DNA from: Ectocarpus siliculosus
Taxonomy: Eukaryota > Sar > Phaeophyceae > Ectocarpales > Ectocarpaceae
Direction: 5' to 3'
DNA length: 64,000 nt
Assembly: GCA_000310025.1 (NCBI GenBank)
Contig: FN648515.1
Coordinates: 44,273 to 108,272 of the forward strand
The notes under the pieces are model-generated. The model had not been told where the DNA came from. It was given only the letters and a program-made list of their open reading frames with translations, and did no database searches. Made by a program: the position numbers and the translations under genes. Positions 45,305 through 57,204 of the stretch are shown here, piece after piece. Within the stretch, counting starts at the first letter, position 1; each line of letters begins with the position of its first letter.

Positions 45305-46607
45305 AAAAAGTGGTGCAGTATCCCGCACCAGCAGACGAAATATGCCAGAGACCTGGTAGATGTTGTTGCTGAGTGGTGATTTCTTTTCCTTCTTGAAGTA
45401 AGCACTTGTATGTGAAACTGTCTGTCTTTCATCACTACAAAAGATCTACGAAGCACATTGAGAGCCTTCAATCTTCAGTAAATGTGCTCACTCTCTGTAT
45501 CGTGTTCCGTACAGAGGATGCTTCTAGCACCAAACCTTAAGGGCATGCATGCTGTACGTTGTTGAATGATGCATGTACCGAAAAGATTAAGAGTATGCAC
45601 TTTAAGTGCTAATTCTTTGTGTCGATTACGTACTAGACTAGTCTATAATGCCAGATGTATGATCCTTCGTGATTCTGTCATGGAATTTGACTTCTGTTTT
45701 CTGGTTCAAATAAACACTGCTTTTACAGCAGTCTAGCCATCGCAAACATGCACCAAGATGCATTAAGTATTGCATATCTTGAAGGTATATCTTATTCGTC
45801 AACCCTAAGTGGTATGCCCTTGTATTCTTTGTGGAGACTGTAGTGCTTGATGTTTAGACGCTTGTTATCTCCCACACCCGGTTGGGGGGAAAGAGCAGGA
45901 AGCGCCATGCGCACGACAGCTGACAGCAGCTGGCGTGGGGGCTTCGCACAATCATTCTCTGGTCGTACTACCCAACGCATACCTATGTGAAGGGCACCTG
46001 AAACAGTCATCTCGTCTACAGATCCGACTGCATACGCACTCACACGAACACCCTCCCTGGTTCTTTACACAAAAGTAACTAACCACTTCTTCTGTGCGAT
46101 GCGTGCTTCCGCCACCTCAAGTCAGGTTTTTTCCGCAAAAACAACAAATCAATAAAAACCTAAGGGGAAACCCGGCCACCGGGTCAAAAATCCTCCCTCC
46201 CAAGGATGGTACTACTAAAAAGCAAGATAGAGACGCAAACAGGATAACTCCGACAACGTCATCGGTCCGGGTAACCTTCCCGCCACGTTTCAATATCACC
46301 TTCTTCCCTAGTACCCAACAAAGTCCAAAAGGTCTGCAGCCACTGCCACGATTTTTCTCCCACAATGCCCAAACAAAAGTCTGTTGCGATTTATTCCTAC
46401 TGCCCTCCCCGCTCGACGAACACCTATCGATGATCTGAGCACCTAACTTCCTCCCTCCCCCTTGATTCCGGCGCATCGCGTCACCCCCGGGGTCGGTGGT
46501 AAATGATATCATCCTGCGACAGCTGTTTTGTCAGACACATCAAGCATGATAAGCCTTCTTGCATACAACTCTTACTCCGACTCACAGAAATTCAAACTTC
46601 AGCCTGC
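45305..46607. other. Downstream flank of the Copia element; no gene recognised
   Basis: AT-richer sequence with ORFs under 135 codons on both strands and no motif. The 3' LTR should lie here if the element is complete, but I found no match to the 5' flank. Confidence 0.45.
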
Positions 46608-46610
46608 TTA

Positions 46611-47840
46611 GGCCACTTGTTAAGCTGTCCTTTTGTGGGCTGTCCCTTTTCTCAAAAAGGGACGAACGAAAAAATAATCTAGCAAAAAGATTACCCCCTT
46701 GTTACGGTGCTGGTCGATCCTTTTTGCTCATCCGCCAAAAAAAATGACCCTGCAACCCTGCAACAAGTGCAACGGCCGTTCGTCACACAATGAGTACCTT
46801 GGCACCGAGTTGGTTTTTCGGTGATATCTCCGCACAGAGCGAAGCATCAGCAACTGTAAAGCTATCCCCCGCGAGCTGGGTGCTTGGTCCGCCTTGTGTG
46901 GCGGCTGATCGAGACCACAGGGCAGTGGGAGGCACGGCAACTGAGGTGGCGAGAGTCAACAGCACCTTGAAAAACCCCACCGCGCCAACAACCAGCTTTT
47001 TTTGCTCTTTTTTGCCCATGCCGCAACTTTGGTTCATGGATGCTCCCTCGCCACACACTGAAACAATAGCGATGACAAAGGTATCCGCCACGAGCTATGT
47101 GTATGGTCCGTCTTGTATGGTGGTTGATACAGACCAGGAGGCTGACGGGCGGTCAGAGGTTGTGAGCGCGAGAGTGGTGGACAAGCGGGAAAAATGACCC
47201 GCCGCGTCTCCAAGCATATTTTTTGTTCTTTTTCCCCGTGTTGCAACTTTGGTTCATCGATGCTCCCTCGTCACACACCGAAGCAACAGCGATGACAAAG
47301 GTATCCGCCATGAGCTGTGGGGTCTGATTCGTCTTGTGTGGTGGTTGATACAGACCAGGACGCTATAGGTCGCCCAGAAGTTGGGTTCGCAAAAGTTGAC
47401 TGTGCACCAAAAAGACCCACCGCTGCTGCGTCCAGGCTCTTTCGGCTCGTTTGCCGCTTGTTTGCCGCACACATCGGGTTGTCCACCTGGTCAGCCAAAT
47501 GACAACATTACGTCTATTGCCGAGGCTACTGACTCCGTACCAGTCACATGACACGACTCGTGCGAATACCGTTAGAGTTTTCGGGGATCATCCGTCGAGA
47601 TATTCAAGTTTGTGGGCAAGTGTCATGTGTTGTGACAGAAAAAAAAGGACAACAAAAAAAGGACCGTCCCATCCTGTCACAAAGTTGCCCAAAAAGGGAC
47701 AGGATGGGGATCTTTTTTCGCTGTCCCTTTTCGGGAGGTTCAAAAATACAAAAAAAGACCACGTAACAAGTGGTTCTTTGGCCAGTTGTCCCTTTTTGAG
47801 AAAAGGGACAGCCCAAAAAAGGACAGCTTAACAAGTGGCC
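46611..47840. mobile_element. Non-autonomous PIF/Harbinger (Tourist-like) element
   Basis: The terminal inverted repeats are about 53 bases with a single mismatch: left 46611-46663, starting GGCCACTTGTTAAGCTGTCC; right 47788-47840, its reverse complement. The trinucleotide TTA stands immediately outside each end (46608-46610 and 47841-47843). A TWA target duplication with GG-starting termini is the hallmark of PIF/Harbinger and Tourist-like elements. The 1230-bp body holds AAAAGGGACA subterminal repeats on both sides and an internal duplicated part with CACACTGAAACAATAGCGATG/CACACCGAAGCAACAGCGATG. There is no transposase ORF, so mobilisation would need a Harbinger source elsewhere. Confidence 0.88.
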
Positions 47841-48160
47841 TTACACACAACTCTTCGACTCTCAGAAAAAACAAAGTTCCAAATGTCAACCGTCATACAG
47901 CACGCGTCGATATGGCTGCTCTCCCTCACTCGAAGAACACTGCGGTCCATCATGTCGTGCGATAACCTCCCTCGCTCTTTGCTGCGAGTGGTACGCCACA
48001 CAAAATACCTCCTTCATTCAACGCTCGCGAAAAACACGCCTGACTATATACTGCATCGAGAACTTACCATTGCTGAGGCTTCTTTTCCTCCTACAAGACA
48101 AACACAGTGATTCTCATCATGGGGCTTCTCCCCTTCTACAAGCCGAACACTGATATGGAT
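47841..48160. other. Spacer; no gene recognised
   Basis: Short open frames only, lying between the Harbinger element and the tandem repeats that begin near 48161. Confidence 0.5.
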
Positions 48161-48745
48161 TGTGGAAACGCCTTGCTACTGCGAATCCCTCAATAAGGTG
48201 GATACGTCTGGTACATGGGTCCACACCTACCTGCAGCAACAACGGAAATGTCACCCACAGCAGTATAACAGTGTTCTCCCCTCCCAATTTCCACCTCACG
48301 CACACAAGGTGATACATCTGGTACATGGGTCCACACCTACCAGCAGCAACAACGGCAATGTCACCTACATTTGTGTCCTCCCTCCCCATTCCCACCTCAT
48401 GTTGACGCCAGCACAATTTCACCAGCGCCGGTGTCTGCAACTTTTGATACACCGGGTCCCGTGTACCCCCAGGTGGATACGTCTGGTACATGGGTCCACA
48501 CCTACCTGCAGCAACGACGGAAATGTCACCTACAGCAGAGTAACAGTGTCCTCCCCTCCCCATTTCCACCTCACGCACACAAGGTGATATATCTGGTACA
48601 TGGGTCCACACCTACCAGCAGCAACAACGGAAATATCACCTACATTTGTGTCCTCCCCTCCCCATTTCCACCTCATGTTGACGCCAGCACAGTTTCACCT
48701 GCGCCGGTGTCTGCAACTTTTGATACACCGGGTCCCGTGTACCCC
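48161..48745 (+). repeat. Two-level tandem repeat, ~277 bp unit with internal ~115 bp subunits
   Basis: GTCTGGTACATGGGTCCACA (or ATCTGGTACATGGGTCCACA) followed by CCTACC(T/A)GCAGCAAC recurs at about 48208, 48317, 48479 and 48592. The larger unit also carries GTTGACGCCAGCACA, GCGCCGGTGTCTGCAACTTT and GATACACCGGGTCCCGTGTA twice. The apparent ORFs across it are repeat artefacts. Confidence 0.75.
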
Positions 48746-49023
48746 CTTTTTGTCAGCCGACACGCTGGATACTGTTTTACCCCTTTGCGTGAGTTTTCAT
48801 CGGCCGCGGGGAGCGCCTGTGCTGCATCCCCTCATCTGATACACCTGGTCCTGTGCACCCCTTTTGTTCAACCTCCACGCTAGATACTGGTTTACCTCTG
48901 TGCGTGAATTTTCATCGGTTGTGGGGAGCGCCTATGCTGCATCCCCTCCTTTGATACTCTGGTCCCGCGTACCCCTTTTATTCTGCCCCAGACAAAGTTT
49001 TCATCGCCCGCGGACATCATGAA

Positions 49024-49305
49024 ATGGAAGCGCCTGTACCGCGAATCCCCATCATAGAGTGGCTGGTTTTCGGAGCCAAATTACCATCGTCGTACGAAAC
49101 ACCCGCGATAACACGCCTGGATTTTACCATCGAAAAAGACGAACAACAATTGCTCAACAAAGCACCCACACTCAAGAATGGAAACGCCTGAACCGCGAAT
49201 CCCCTTTCGAAATCATCGTTGGTCGTATCATCGTAAGCGAAGCTACCATCACTCTACGAACACCAAACCAGAAAATGGAAACGCCTTAACCGCGAATCCC
49301 CTGTA
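49024..49305 (+). repeat. Dispersed ~28-bp motif ATGGAAACGCCTNAACCGCG
   Basis: Close copies of this motif plus AATCCCC lie near 49024, 49169 and 49274, with a weaker one at 48162. They are spaced irregularly and separated by unrelated sequence with GAA/CGA-rich phrases. Confidence 0.6.
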
Positions 49306-49607
49306 GAAACTTTCGGTATCATTCGTCTCAAGCAAAATCATTCAATATCACTCACGAACTCAACCAGAAAGAAGCGCCCCGCGGTAACGCCGCGTTGTTG
49401 TTGGCCCTCGTTCAAAAGCACAGCAGTTTTCGCGGTGTCGCCCTTGCTCCTCTGCGGCAATTCCACGTTCACCAGAATCGCCATGACTGCAATCCTCCAG
49501 TTCTCCCGGAGCGAGTACTTTTCCCGCGATCAACAGGCTCGTGTGTTGTGCCGCCCGCTACTCCACCGCCAACGCCGGGGTAATATACATTATTGTCCAT
49601 ATGGTAC

Positions 49608-50345
49608 CCGCTTCCATGGAAGTGGATTTCTACTTCCATGGAAGCATATTGCTACTTCCATGGAAGCCCATGGAAGTGCCTGGTACTTCCATGTAAGTAC
49701 GAGCTACTTCCATGGAAGCCGCATGGAAGTGGTCCTGCGAATCCGCCCCCGTACTTTCACGCTACTTCCATGGAAGTACAAGGTACTTCCATGGAATTAG
49801 CTCGTACTTCCATGGAATCAGCGGTGGTAGCTTCCATGGAATTCTCGCCTGAAACTTCCACGGAAGTCCGCTCGAACTTCCATGGAAGTCCGTCCATCGA
49901 TCCTTAACGAGAATCTGGCATTAACTTCCACGGAACCACATTTACTTCCATGGAAGTAAACGGAACGACTGGGCAGCGACTTCCACGGAACCACACATAC
50001 TTCCATGGAAGTTACTTCCATGGAAGTAAACGGAACGATTGGGCAGCGACGTCCATGGAAGATAATCGACTTCCAAGGAAGTTAATTCCAAACTTCAATG
50101 GAAGCGTTCGTCTCGATTCCCACGTACCTTCCATGGAAACTTGTCAACTTCCATGGAAGACATTCCTTGCACTTCCTTGGAAGTTATTGAATTTGCCATA
50201 GGTCAACTTCCGTGGAATTCAGCGACTTCCGTGAAAGCCATTATTCGAACTTCCGTGGGAGTGTCCAATGGCGAGCAAAGGTCGTCTTTCATCAACTTCC
50301 ATGGAAGCTGGCGAAGAACATATTGCCCCATGGAAGAAAAGGCAA
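49608..50345. repeat. Palindrome array, block 1 (CTTCCATGGAAG)
   Basis: Perfect or near-perfect dyads of CTTCCATGGAAG occur densely. The first three start at 49611, 49633 and 49655, 22 bases apart, and later ones are spaced more loosely. Sequences between them differ, while the dyad persists with centre variants CACGG, CGTGG, TTGGA and CATGT. All six-frame ORFs here (Ser-Met-Glu-Val type) derive from the repeat. Confidence 0.9.
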
Positions 50346-51050
50346 ATAAATATAAAAAGTCGGAAGACGCGTTTGTTTGCCACACTGCTTTGATGAAGGA
50401 TGAAGGGGCACGCAGAGGAGACCGTTGGTTATGATGAGCAGGCTGTACAAAACGCTCGCTTTTTATGAGCGTACAACAGCCTCCTCGTCGGTATTGATCT
50501 CCACACAAGACGGAGCATGCACACAGCTCGTGGCATGGCGGATGCGTTTTGATATTGATTGCTGTTGTGCTTTGTGTGTCGGTAGGTCAGGTGTCGCTCG
50601 CAGACAAACCTGCTTGGCCCAACGGGCAAACAAGACGAGCCTTTTTGGCGCCCACCGCCATGGCACCTGCATGCGGTGCCGGACAAGACCACTGGGAGTC
50701 ATTGCCATTACAGCAAAGCAGCAACTACAAGAGCATTCGTTAGTGTACGATCCCAATGCCCAAGTTCTATCTCCAGACCAAAAGTCTTTGTTGTCGGTGT
50801 CATTTTCAGTGCACTTGCCACCGCTTTGGCAAATTTAATTAATCCACACCATCTCAAGTAATTAAGCACCCCGTCAGACCCACGGACACGCCGTTAGGCC
50901 TATGGGCGACCCATGGGAGTCCCATGGGCGGTGTACCAAACTGTCAGTAGTGTGGGAGATTGCCTGACGCCCAAGGGAGTGGATGTGGAAGCCACTTTTG
51001 CTACCCCAGGAGCTCTTGCCATACATACATAGCGGTGGCCAAAACCAGCC
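50346..51050. other. Unique-looking spacer between array blocks
   Basis: ORFs on both strands reach 137 codons without recognisable motifs. A local cluster of CCATGGGCGGT/CCCATGGGAGTCCCATGG phrases at 50905-50935 is also palindromic (CCCATGGG), though different from the array motif. Confidence 0.4.
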
Positions 51051-51059
51051 TACACACTA

Positions 51060-51735
51060 AACATGGAAGCTTGCTGCGATAAAGTTCACTACATCGGTCG
51101 TGAAGCCTAACGATGTCCGTGGAAGGTGCGTGTACGCTACCTTCGCCAAAACAACGTAGTAGGTGAAATAGGCCACATGATGATTGACTTGGAAACAAGT
51201 GACAGTGTTGTGTAAGTGACATTGCTTCCGTGGAAGTTCACAAAAGCGTCGGTCCGTGGAAGTCATCCTGAGCCCCATCTCCAAGCCGGCTGGTTGCATG
51301 CCGTCGTCGATTATAGTAAGTGAAGTGGGGAATATGGATTACTTTTACGGAAGCTGCAGCGGGCGCCATAGCCACATTGTAACTTTGACGGAAGCTCAAG
51401 ACTGACAGACGTGGCTGGCACATTGCTCTGCGGAAGCTCACAAGTGGCTCGTTACAAATGGCGAGTCTACTTCTAGGGAAGCAGTCTGTTAGATACGGAA
51501 GCTGACAATAGATTAGATTTGAAAAGTCACACCGGTTCTGCGGAAGCTGGCTGTATACTACCACTTTCTCGCCACAACGTGTAAGTGGGATCTAGGGCAT
51601 GGTTTACTTCCACGGAGCTCACGTGAAGTGAGTGTATGTATGTATGTAAGCCACATTATTACTTCCTTGAAAGCTATGTTGCAGCGGTCGTGGAAGTTCG
51701 ACAATGCAGGTAGCGAAAGTGCGTCTGCTCCTAGG
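51060..51735. repeat. Palindrome array, block 2 (strongly diverged)
   Basis: Half-sites GGAAGC/GGAAGT and CTTCC recur every 30-60 bases (for example GCTTCCGTGGAAGT at 51227 and ACTTCCACGGAGCT at 51605), but most are no longer full dyads. It looks like an older, decayed part of the same repeat. Confidence 0.6.
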
Positions 51736-51864
51736 GAAGCAGGTTGTTTGATGTCATCGTCCAGCCAAACGACGTAGAGCAACAAACTAGTTCCTTCAAC
51801 GTACGTTAACGGCCGTGGACGCGTAAGCCGCCGCGTTTTGCAACAGCAGTAATCGAGGTCTGCA

Positions 51865-52146
51865 TGCAATTTTTTGCCCTGGTTCACTTTTGCCTCCACA
51901 ACCCGAGAATCTCACGGCTGTATCTCGGCCTACAATACTCCAATCAACAAACCAGCACTGGCAGAAGCGCGTGGAAGATGCTGTGACAGCACAACAACTA
52001 GGTCGACACTCGTACGACTTCTATGTACAGTCGGCGTCTGGTCCATACTGCTGTAGAAACACAAAAATCGAGCCATCTTTTTTTTTTTTCCGATGCTAAT
52101 AACAAGAAATGTATCACGTCACGACGATCCTGTGAGTATATACATA
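51865..52146 (-). repeat. Dispersed repeat R2, inverted copy
   Basis: Reverse complement of 30298-30577, including the A-rich stretch (TTTTTTTTTTCC here), GATGGCTCGATTTTTGT and CTACAGCAGTATGGACCAGA when read on the minus strand. It is inserted between two parts of the palindrome array. Confidence 0.78.
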
Positions 52147-52169
52147 ACGCGATAGTTTTGATGGACGGA

Positions 52170-55100
52170 CTCCCATGGAAGTCCGGTTGTACTTCCGTAC
52201 AAGTGCAGGCGATACTTCCTTCCATGGAAGCAACCACCGCTGCTTCCATGGGAGCTCAGTCTACCCCCCTGTAAGATTAACCCATGTGCATGGAAATCGC
52301 GTAATCGCGTTGAGCTACGGTGGGGGAGTCGCACTGCTGTAGCTTCCAGGCGGCTTCCATTAAAGCGTGACAAAATTCCCTGCGCTTCCGAGATGTACTT
52401 GCATCGAAAGTAGAAAACGACTGATACGGAAGCCAGTTTCATGCTACGGACACGATAACACTCGATCATACGGTTGCTCAGCGGAAATGTTTCGGTTGTG
52501 GAAATGATCTCCGAACCACAGGCAAACCTAGGTTGGTGAAATTGGATATATATTGGGTACTTGCACGAAAGGTCACATATAGGTGACTGTGTATGCGACA
52601 GTACTTCCGCGGAAGCTATTATAGTACAGCGGGCGTCTAAGCCACCTTTATACTTCCACGGACGCTAGAGACTTTAGACGTGCCTGGCATATTGCTGCTG
52701 CGGAAGCTCACAAGAGGGCTCTTGAAAAGAGGTGAGTCTAATTCCAGAAAAGTAGGCTGTTTGATACCGAAGCTCTGTCTACCCCCATGGAAGTTGCTTA
52801 TCGCGCTATTGCTGCTGATTCTTCCGTCCATCAATGATAGTAGAAAGCGACTGATACGGAAGCCAGTCACATCCTACTTCCACGATACTCAATTCTGCGG
52901 GAGCTCGACGGAAAGGTTTCGGAGGTCCCATAGCTTCCACGGAAGCTTACTTCGGTGGTTGTGGAAGTTGTTCCGTGGAAGTTACTGCCAAATACGCGCA
53001 TAGAATCGATTGACGGACTCCGACGGAAGTCCGGTCGTACTTCCTTACAAGTGCAGGCGTTACTTCCATGGAAGCAGGGTGGAAGCGACCACCGCCGCTT
53101 CCATGGACGCTCTGTCTACCGTGATGTACTTCCATCGATAGTAGAAAGCGACTGACTAGGAAGGCAGTTTCATCCTACGGACACGACGCTCAGTTCTACG
53201 GAAGCTCCGCGGACAGGTTTCGGAGGTCCCATAGCTTCCACAGAAACTTACATCGGCGGTTGTGGAAGTTGTTTCGTGGAAGTTACTGCCAAATACGCGC
53301 ATAGAATCGATGGACGGACTCCGACGGAAGTCCGGTCGTACTTCCTTACAAGTGCAGGCGTTACTTCCTTGGAAGCAGCGTGGAAGCAACCACCACCGGA
53401 CACGATACGCGCATGGGATCGATGTACGGACTCCGATGGAAGTCCGGTTGTGCTTCCTTACACGTGCAGTCGCTACTTCCATGGAAGCAGCGTGGAAGCA
53501 ACCACCGCCGCTTCCATGGAAGCTCTGTCTACCTCCATGGAAGTTGCTTCCATGGAAGCTTTGTCTACCCGCATGGAAGTTGCTTCCATGGAAGCTCTGT
53601 CTACCCCATGGAAGTTGCTTCCATGGAAATGGCGTTGAAGTGCCGTGGGGGGGTCGCGCAAGTGGAGCTTCCATGCGGCTTCCATGAAAGTGTGGCAAAC
53701 TTATATGGGCTTCCGTCCTGGACTTCCACCGATAGTAGAAAACGTATAATACGGAAGCCCCTGTCATCCTACGGAGACGATACTCAATTCTACGGGAGCT
53801 CGGCGGAAAGGTTTCGGAGGTCCCATAGCTTCCACGAAAGCTTACTTCGGCGGTTGTGGAAGTTGTTCCGTGGAAGTTACTTCCAAATACGCGCATAGGA
53901 TCAATGGACGGACTCCAATGGAAGTCCGGTCGTACTTCCTTACAAGTGCAGGCGATACTTCCATGGAAACGGCGTGGAAGCAACCACCGCCGCTTCCATT
54001 GAAGCTCTGTCTAACCCCATGAAAGTTGCTTCCATGGGAATGGGGTTGAAGTGCCGTGGGGGGGTCGCGCTGCTAGAGCTTCCAGCCGGCTTCCATGAAA
54101 GTATGGCAAACTTACATGGGCTTCCGCCATGTACTTCCAGTGATAGTAGAAAGCGACTGATACGGAAGCCCCTGTCATCCTACAGACACGATACTCAATT
54201 CTACGGAAGCTCGGCGGAAATGTTTCTTAGGTCCCATAGCTTCCACGGAAGCTTACTTCGGTGGTCGTGGAAGTTGTTCCGTGGAAGTTACTGCCAATTA
54301 CGCGCATAGGATCGATGGACGGACTCCGACGGAAGTCCGATTTTGCTTCCTTACAAGTGCAGGCGTTACTTCCATGGAAGCAGGGTGGAAGCGACCACCA
54401 CACCTTCCATGGACGCTCTGTCTACCGTGATATACTTCCATCGATAGTAGAAAGCGACTGACTAGGAAGCCAGTTTCATCCTACGGACACGGCACTCAAT
54501 TCTACGGAAGCTCGGCGGAAAGGTTTCGGAGGTCCCATAGCTTCCACAGAAGCTTACTTCGGCGGTTGTGGAAGTTGTTCCGTGGAAGTTACTGCCAATA
54601 ACGCGCATAGAATCGATGGACGGACTCCGACGGAAGTCCGGTCGTACTTCCTTACAAGTTCAGGCGATACTTCCATGGAAGCGGCGTGGAAGCAACCACC
54701 ACCGGACACGATACGCGCATAAGATCGATGTACGGACTCCGATGGAAGTCCGGTTGTGCTTCCTTAGAAGTGCAGTCGCTACTTCCATGGAAGCAGCGTG
54801 GAAGCAACCACCGCCGCTTCCATGGAAGCTCTGTCTACCCCCATGAAAGTTGCTTCCATGGAAATGGCGTTGAAGTGCCGTGGGTGGGGTCGGGCAGCTG
54901 GAGCTTCCATGCGGCTTCCATGAAAGTGTGGCAAACTTACATGGGCTTCCGTCCTGGATTTCCACCGATAGTAGAAAACGTATAATACGGAAGCCCCTGT
55001 CATCCTACGGAGACGATACTCAATTCTACGGAAGCTCCGCGGAAAGGTTTAGGAGGCCCCATAGCTTCCACGAAAGCTTACTTCGGCGGTTGTGGAAGTT

Positions 55101-55520
55101 GTTCCGTGGAAGGTACTTCCAAATACGCGCATAGGATCAATGGACGGACTCCAATGGAAGTCCGGTCGTACTTCCTTACAAGTGCAGGCGATACTTCCAT
55201 GGAAGCAGGGTGGAATCAACCACCGCCGCTTCCATGGACGCTCTGTCTACCGTGATGTACTTCCATCGATAGTAGAAAGCGACTGACTAGGAAGCCAGTT
55301 TCATCCTACGGACACGATACTCAATTCTACGGAAGCTCGGCGGAAAGGTTAAGGAGGCCCCATAGCTTCCACGGAAGCTTGCTTTGGCGATTGCGGAATT
55401 GAGATCCGATATACCACGGACAAATCTCCGTCCGTGGAATTGGCTATAGGTACTACCACGAAAGCTCACGTAGGTGACTGTGTATGCGGCAGGATTTCCC
55501 TGGAAGCTCACTACACCGGC
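52170..55520. repeat. Palindrome array, block 3, with ~300-bp higher-order units
   Basis: From about 52780 the array is organised in long units. The phrase CACGATACTCAATTCTACGG (with variants) recurs near 52884, 53186, 53774, 54188, 54488, 55013 and 55315: a basic ~300-bp unit, some copies enlarged by 110-290 bases. Each unit has GTTCCGTGGAAGTTACT, ATCGATGGACGGACTCC and several CTTCCATGGAAG dyads. At 53510-53620 there is a local 36-bp tandem (CTTCCATGGAAGCTCTGTCT ...). No coding region is supported despite many open frames. Confidence 0.9.
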
Positions 55521-55759
55521 TCGGCACTATTGTCAGCTACAGTGACATTAACCTAGCGGGTACCACCACAGTAGCAACGACAAAGGACCAATTATTAGGC
55601 TACATGGCACGAGTTACAAAGGATCGCGCGAACCGTCCCTGATGGAGTAGCGACCCACCCGCCTACCCCGAGTCCGCTACGCAAGAAACAAACCCCCCAA
55701 AACAACAAAGCCGGACCGGACCGATAGGTGTCTCCTAGAATCGGGGATATCCAGTATCA

Positions 55760-56613
55760 TCAGCCGGAGCATCCTTCCACCTTCCCCTCCCCTCCCCTTT
55801 TACCGCCCGCACCCGCCACCCGTTTGGCGTTGCTGGACTTCTTGCGGACCCTCTTGGCTTTAGGGGTGTTGGGGGCGGGGTGTTTTTCCGTGGCCTCGTC
55901 CCACGGGGTTGATTCGTCACAGCATGTGGTGTCGTGGCAGACGTTAACCGCGTCCAGCTCCAAGTGCCACCTGGGGGAAACAAGGGTATTTAAAATCGAC
56001 GCCGGAGATAGGGAAACAAGGGTAAACTAACCATCCACCAGTCACACCAATGTACATGTAAATGAACGAAGTCGTCCTTTTGTCACTGACAACCATGAAC
56101 CGCAACTCGCAATCACAGAATGCCGTCGATGTTGTCGCAGAACGTGAAATAGTGTTGGGAAATTAAAAATAAAACCTCTGGCTAAAGGGGTACTTCGCAG
56201 CGTCTGTTACCTACCGTGGACGGCAACACCGCACTGAGCGAGTCCTAATGAGGTGGGCCCAACGAAAATCCGGGTGGGCGCGAAAATACGGGAACAGCAC
56301 AATCGAACGGTTGCCCTGTATACGAATGTACACCGCACGTACTTGTTTGCAGTAGGGAAACTGCATCGAGGAACCAGAGGGTACGTAATGGTGCCGTCCT
56401 TGCTCTTGACCTTGCTCTGGATGAGGGAGACCTTGGCCCGTCCTTGCTTACGCGTCCGCTTCAGAGCCAGGTGCGCCTCGTTCCACTCGCGCATATCCTT
56501 GACGGTGCACGCGCCAAACTTACAGGCGTTGACACATTCGCGGAAATGCTCCAGCTCCGGATCATCACCTAAGATCGAGTCGTCGAGAGAGGGGCTCACA
56601 TCTTCGTTCTCGT
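55760..56613 (-). CDS. C-terminal two exons of an unrecognised gene
   Basis: Exon 56613-56343 begins after a CAATAAG acceptor and reads NEDVSPSLDDSILGDDPELE, then FRECVNACKFGACTVKDMRE and LVPRCSFPTAN. Its donor AA-GTACGTG joins in phase 2 to exon 55970-55760 (acceptor CCCCCAG), continuing KWHLELDAVNVCHDTTCCDE and ending Lys/Arg/Gly-rich with VRKKSSNAKRVAGAGGKRGG. The phase match, intron borders and the change from acidic to basic composition support a real gene end. Several Cys are present but no known zinc pattern. Upstream exons were not found to the right (56614-57200). The stop lies at 55760-55762. Confidence 0.55.
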
Positions 56614-57204
56614 CTTATTGTACACAAATCAGAACAAGGGCATTCGGAGACACGGGAAAGGACAGTCGTGAGTGTACGTGAACGGGTTAGCGGCGTTTGG
56701 CGGGGGGAACCACTACAGGCGTCGACACGCTAGCGTCCAGCCGGAAAACTGTTCGAAACTGACGAACTATTTTAGGTCACTCGCGGGTTAGAGCTTTGCG
56801 AGGGTGTATTAGGCACGGCGAGTACGCCAGCTCAGCTCAAAGCGTTCATTTCCGAAAAAAAAAGAAAGTGGTGGCTTACTTGCAAACGGGAACTGCTGGC
56901 GGAAAAGTCTCAGAAAACAACATTGTTACACAAGGTGAACGTCGTCGATATATCCCCTACTGAGGCGTGTATCTTGATGACTTTGGCGTGTGGTTTTCGA
57001 TCTTATGGAACAACTTCGCAACGCAGTGTAGTCAAAGGCGCGAAAACAATTACAACAGAGGCTTGACGCCCTGAACACACGACCGGATGTCGAACAAAAA
57101 TCGCGACAGCTTCGGGACACGGGTGAGAGTGCTCGTAGAAACATAATGCCCCAGGTCCATAGGAGATAGTACGCTACCGATCTCCCACATTGTTTTACAA
57201 AGGT

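Noticed and set aside
37114-46100. LTRs of the Copia element
   Set aside because: Visual comparison of both flanks showed no shared terminal sequence. A self-alignment of 37-47 kb would be needed to settle it.
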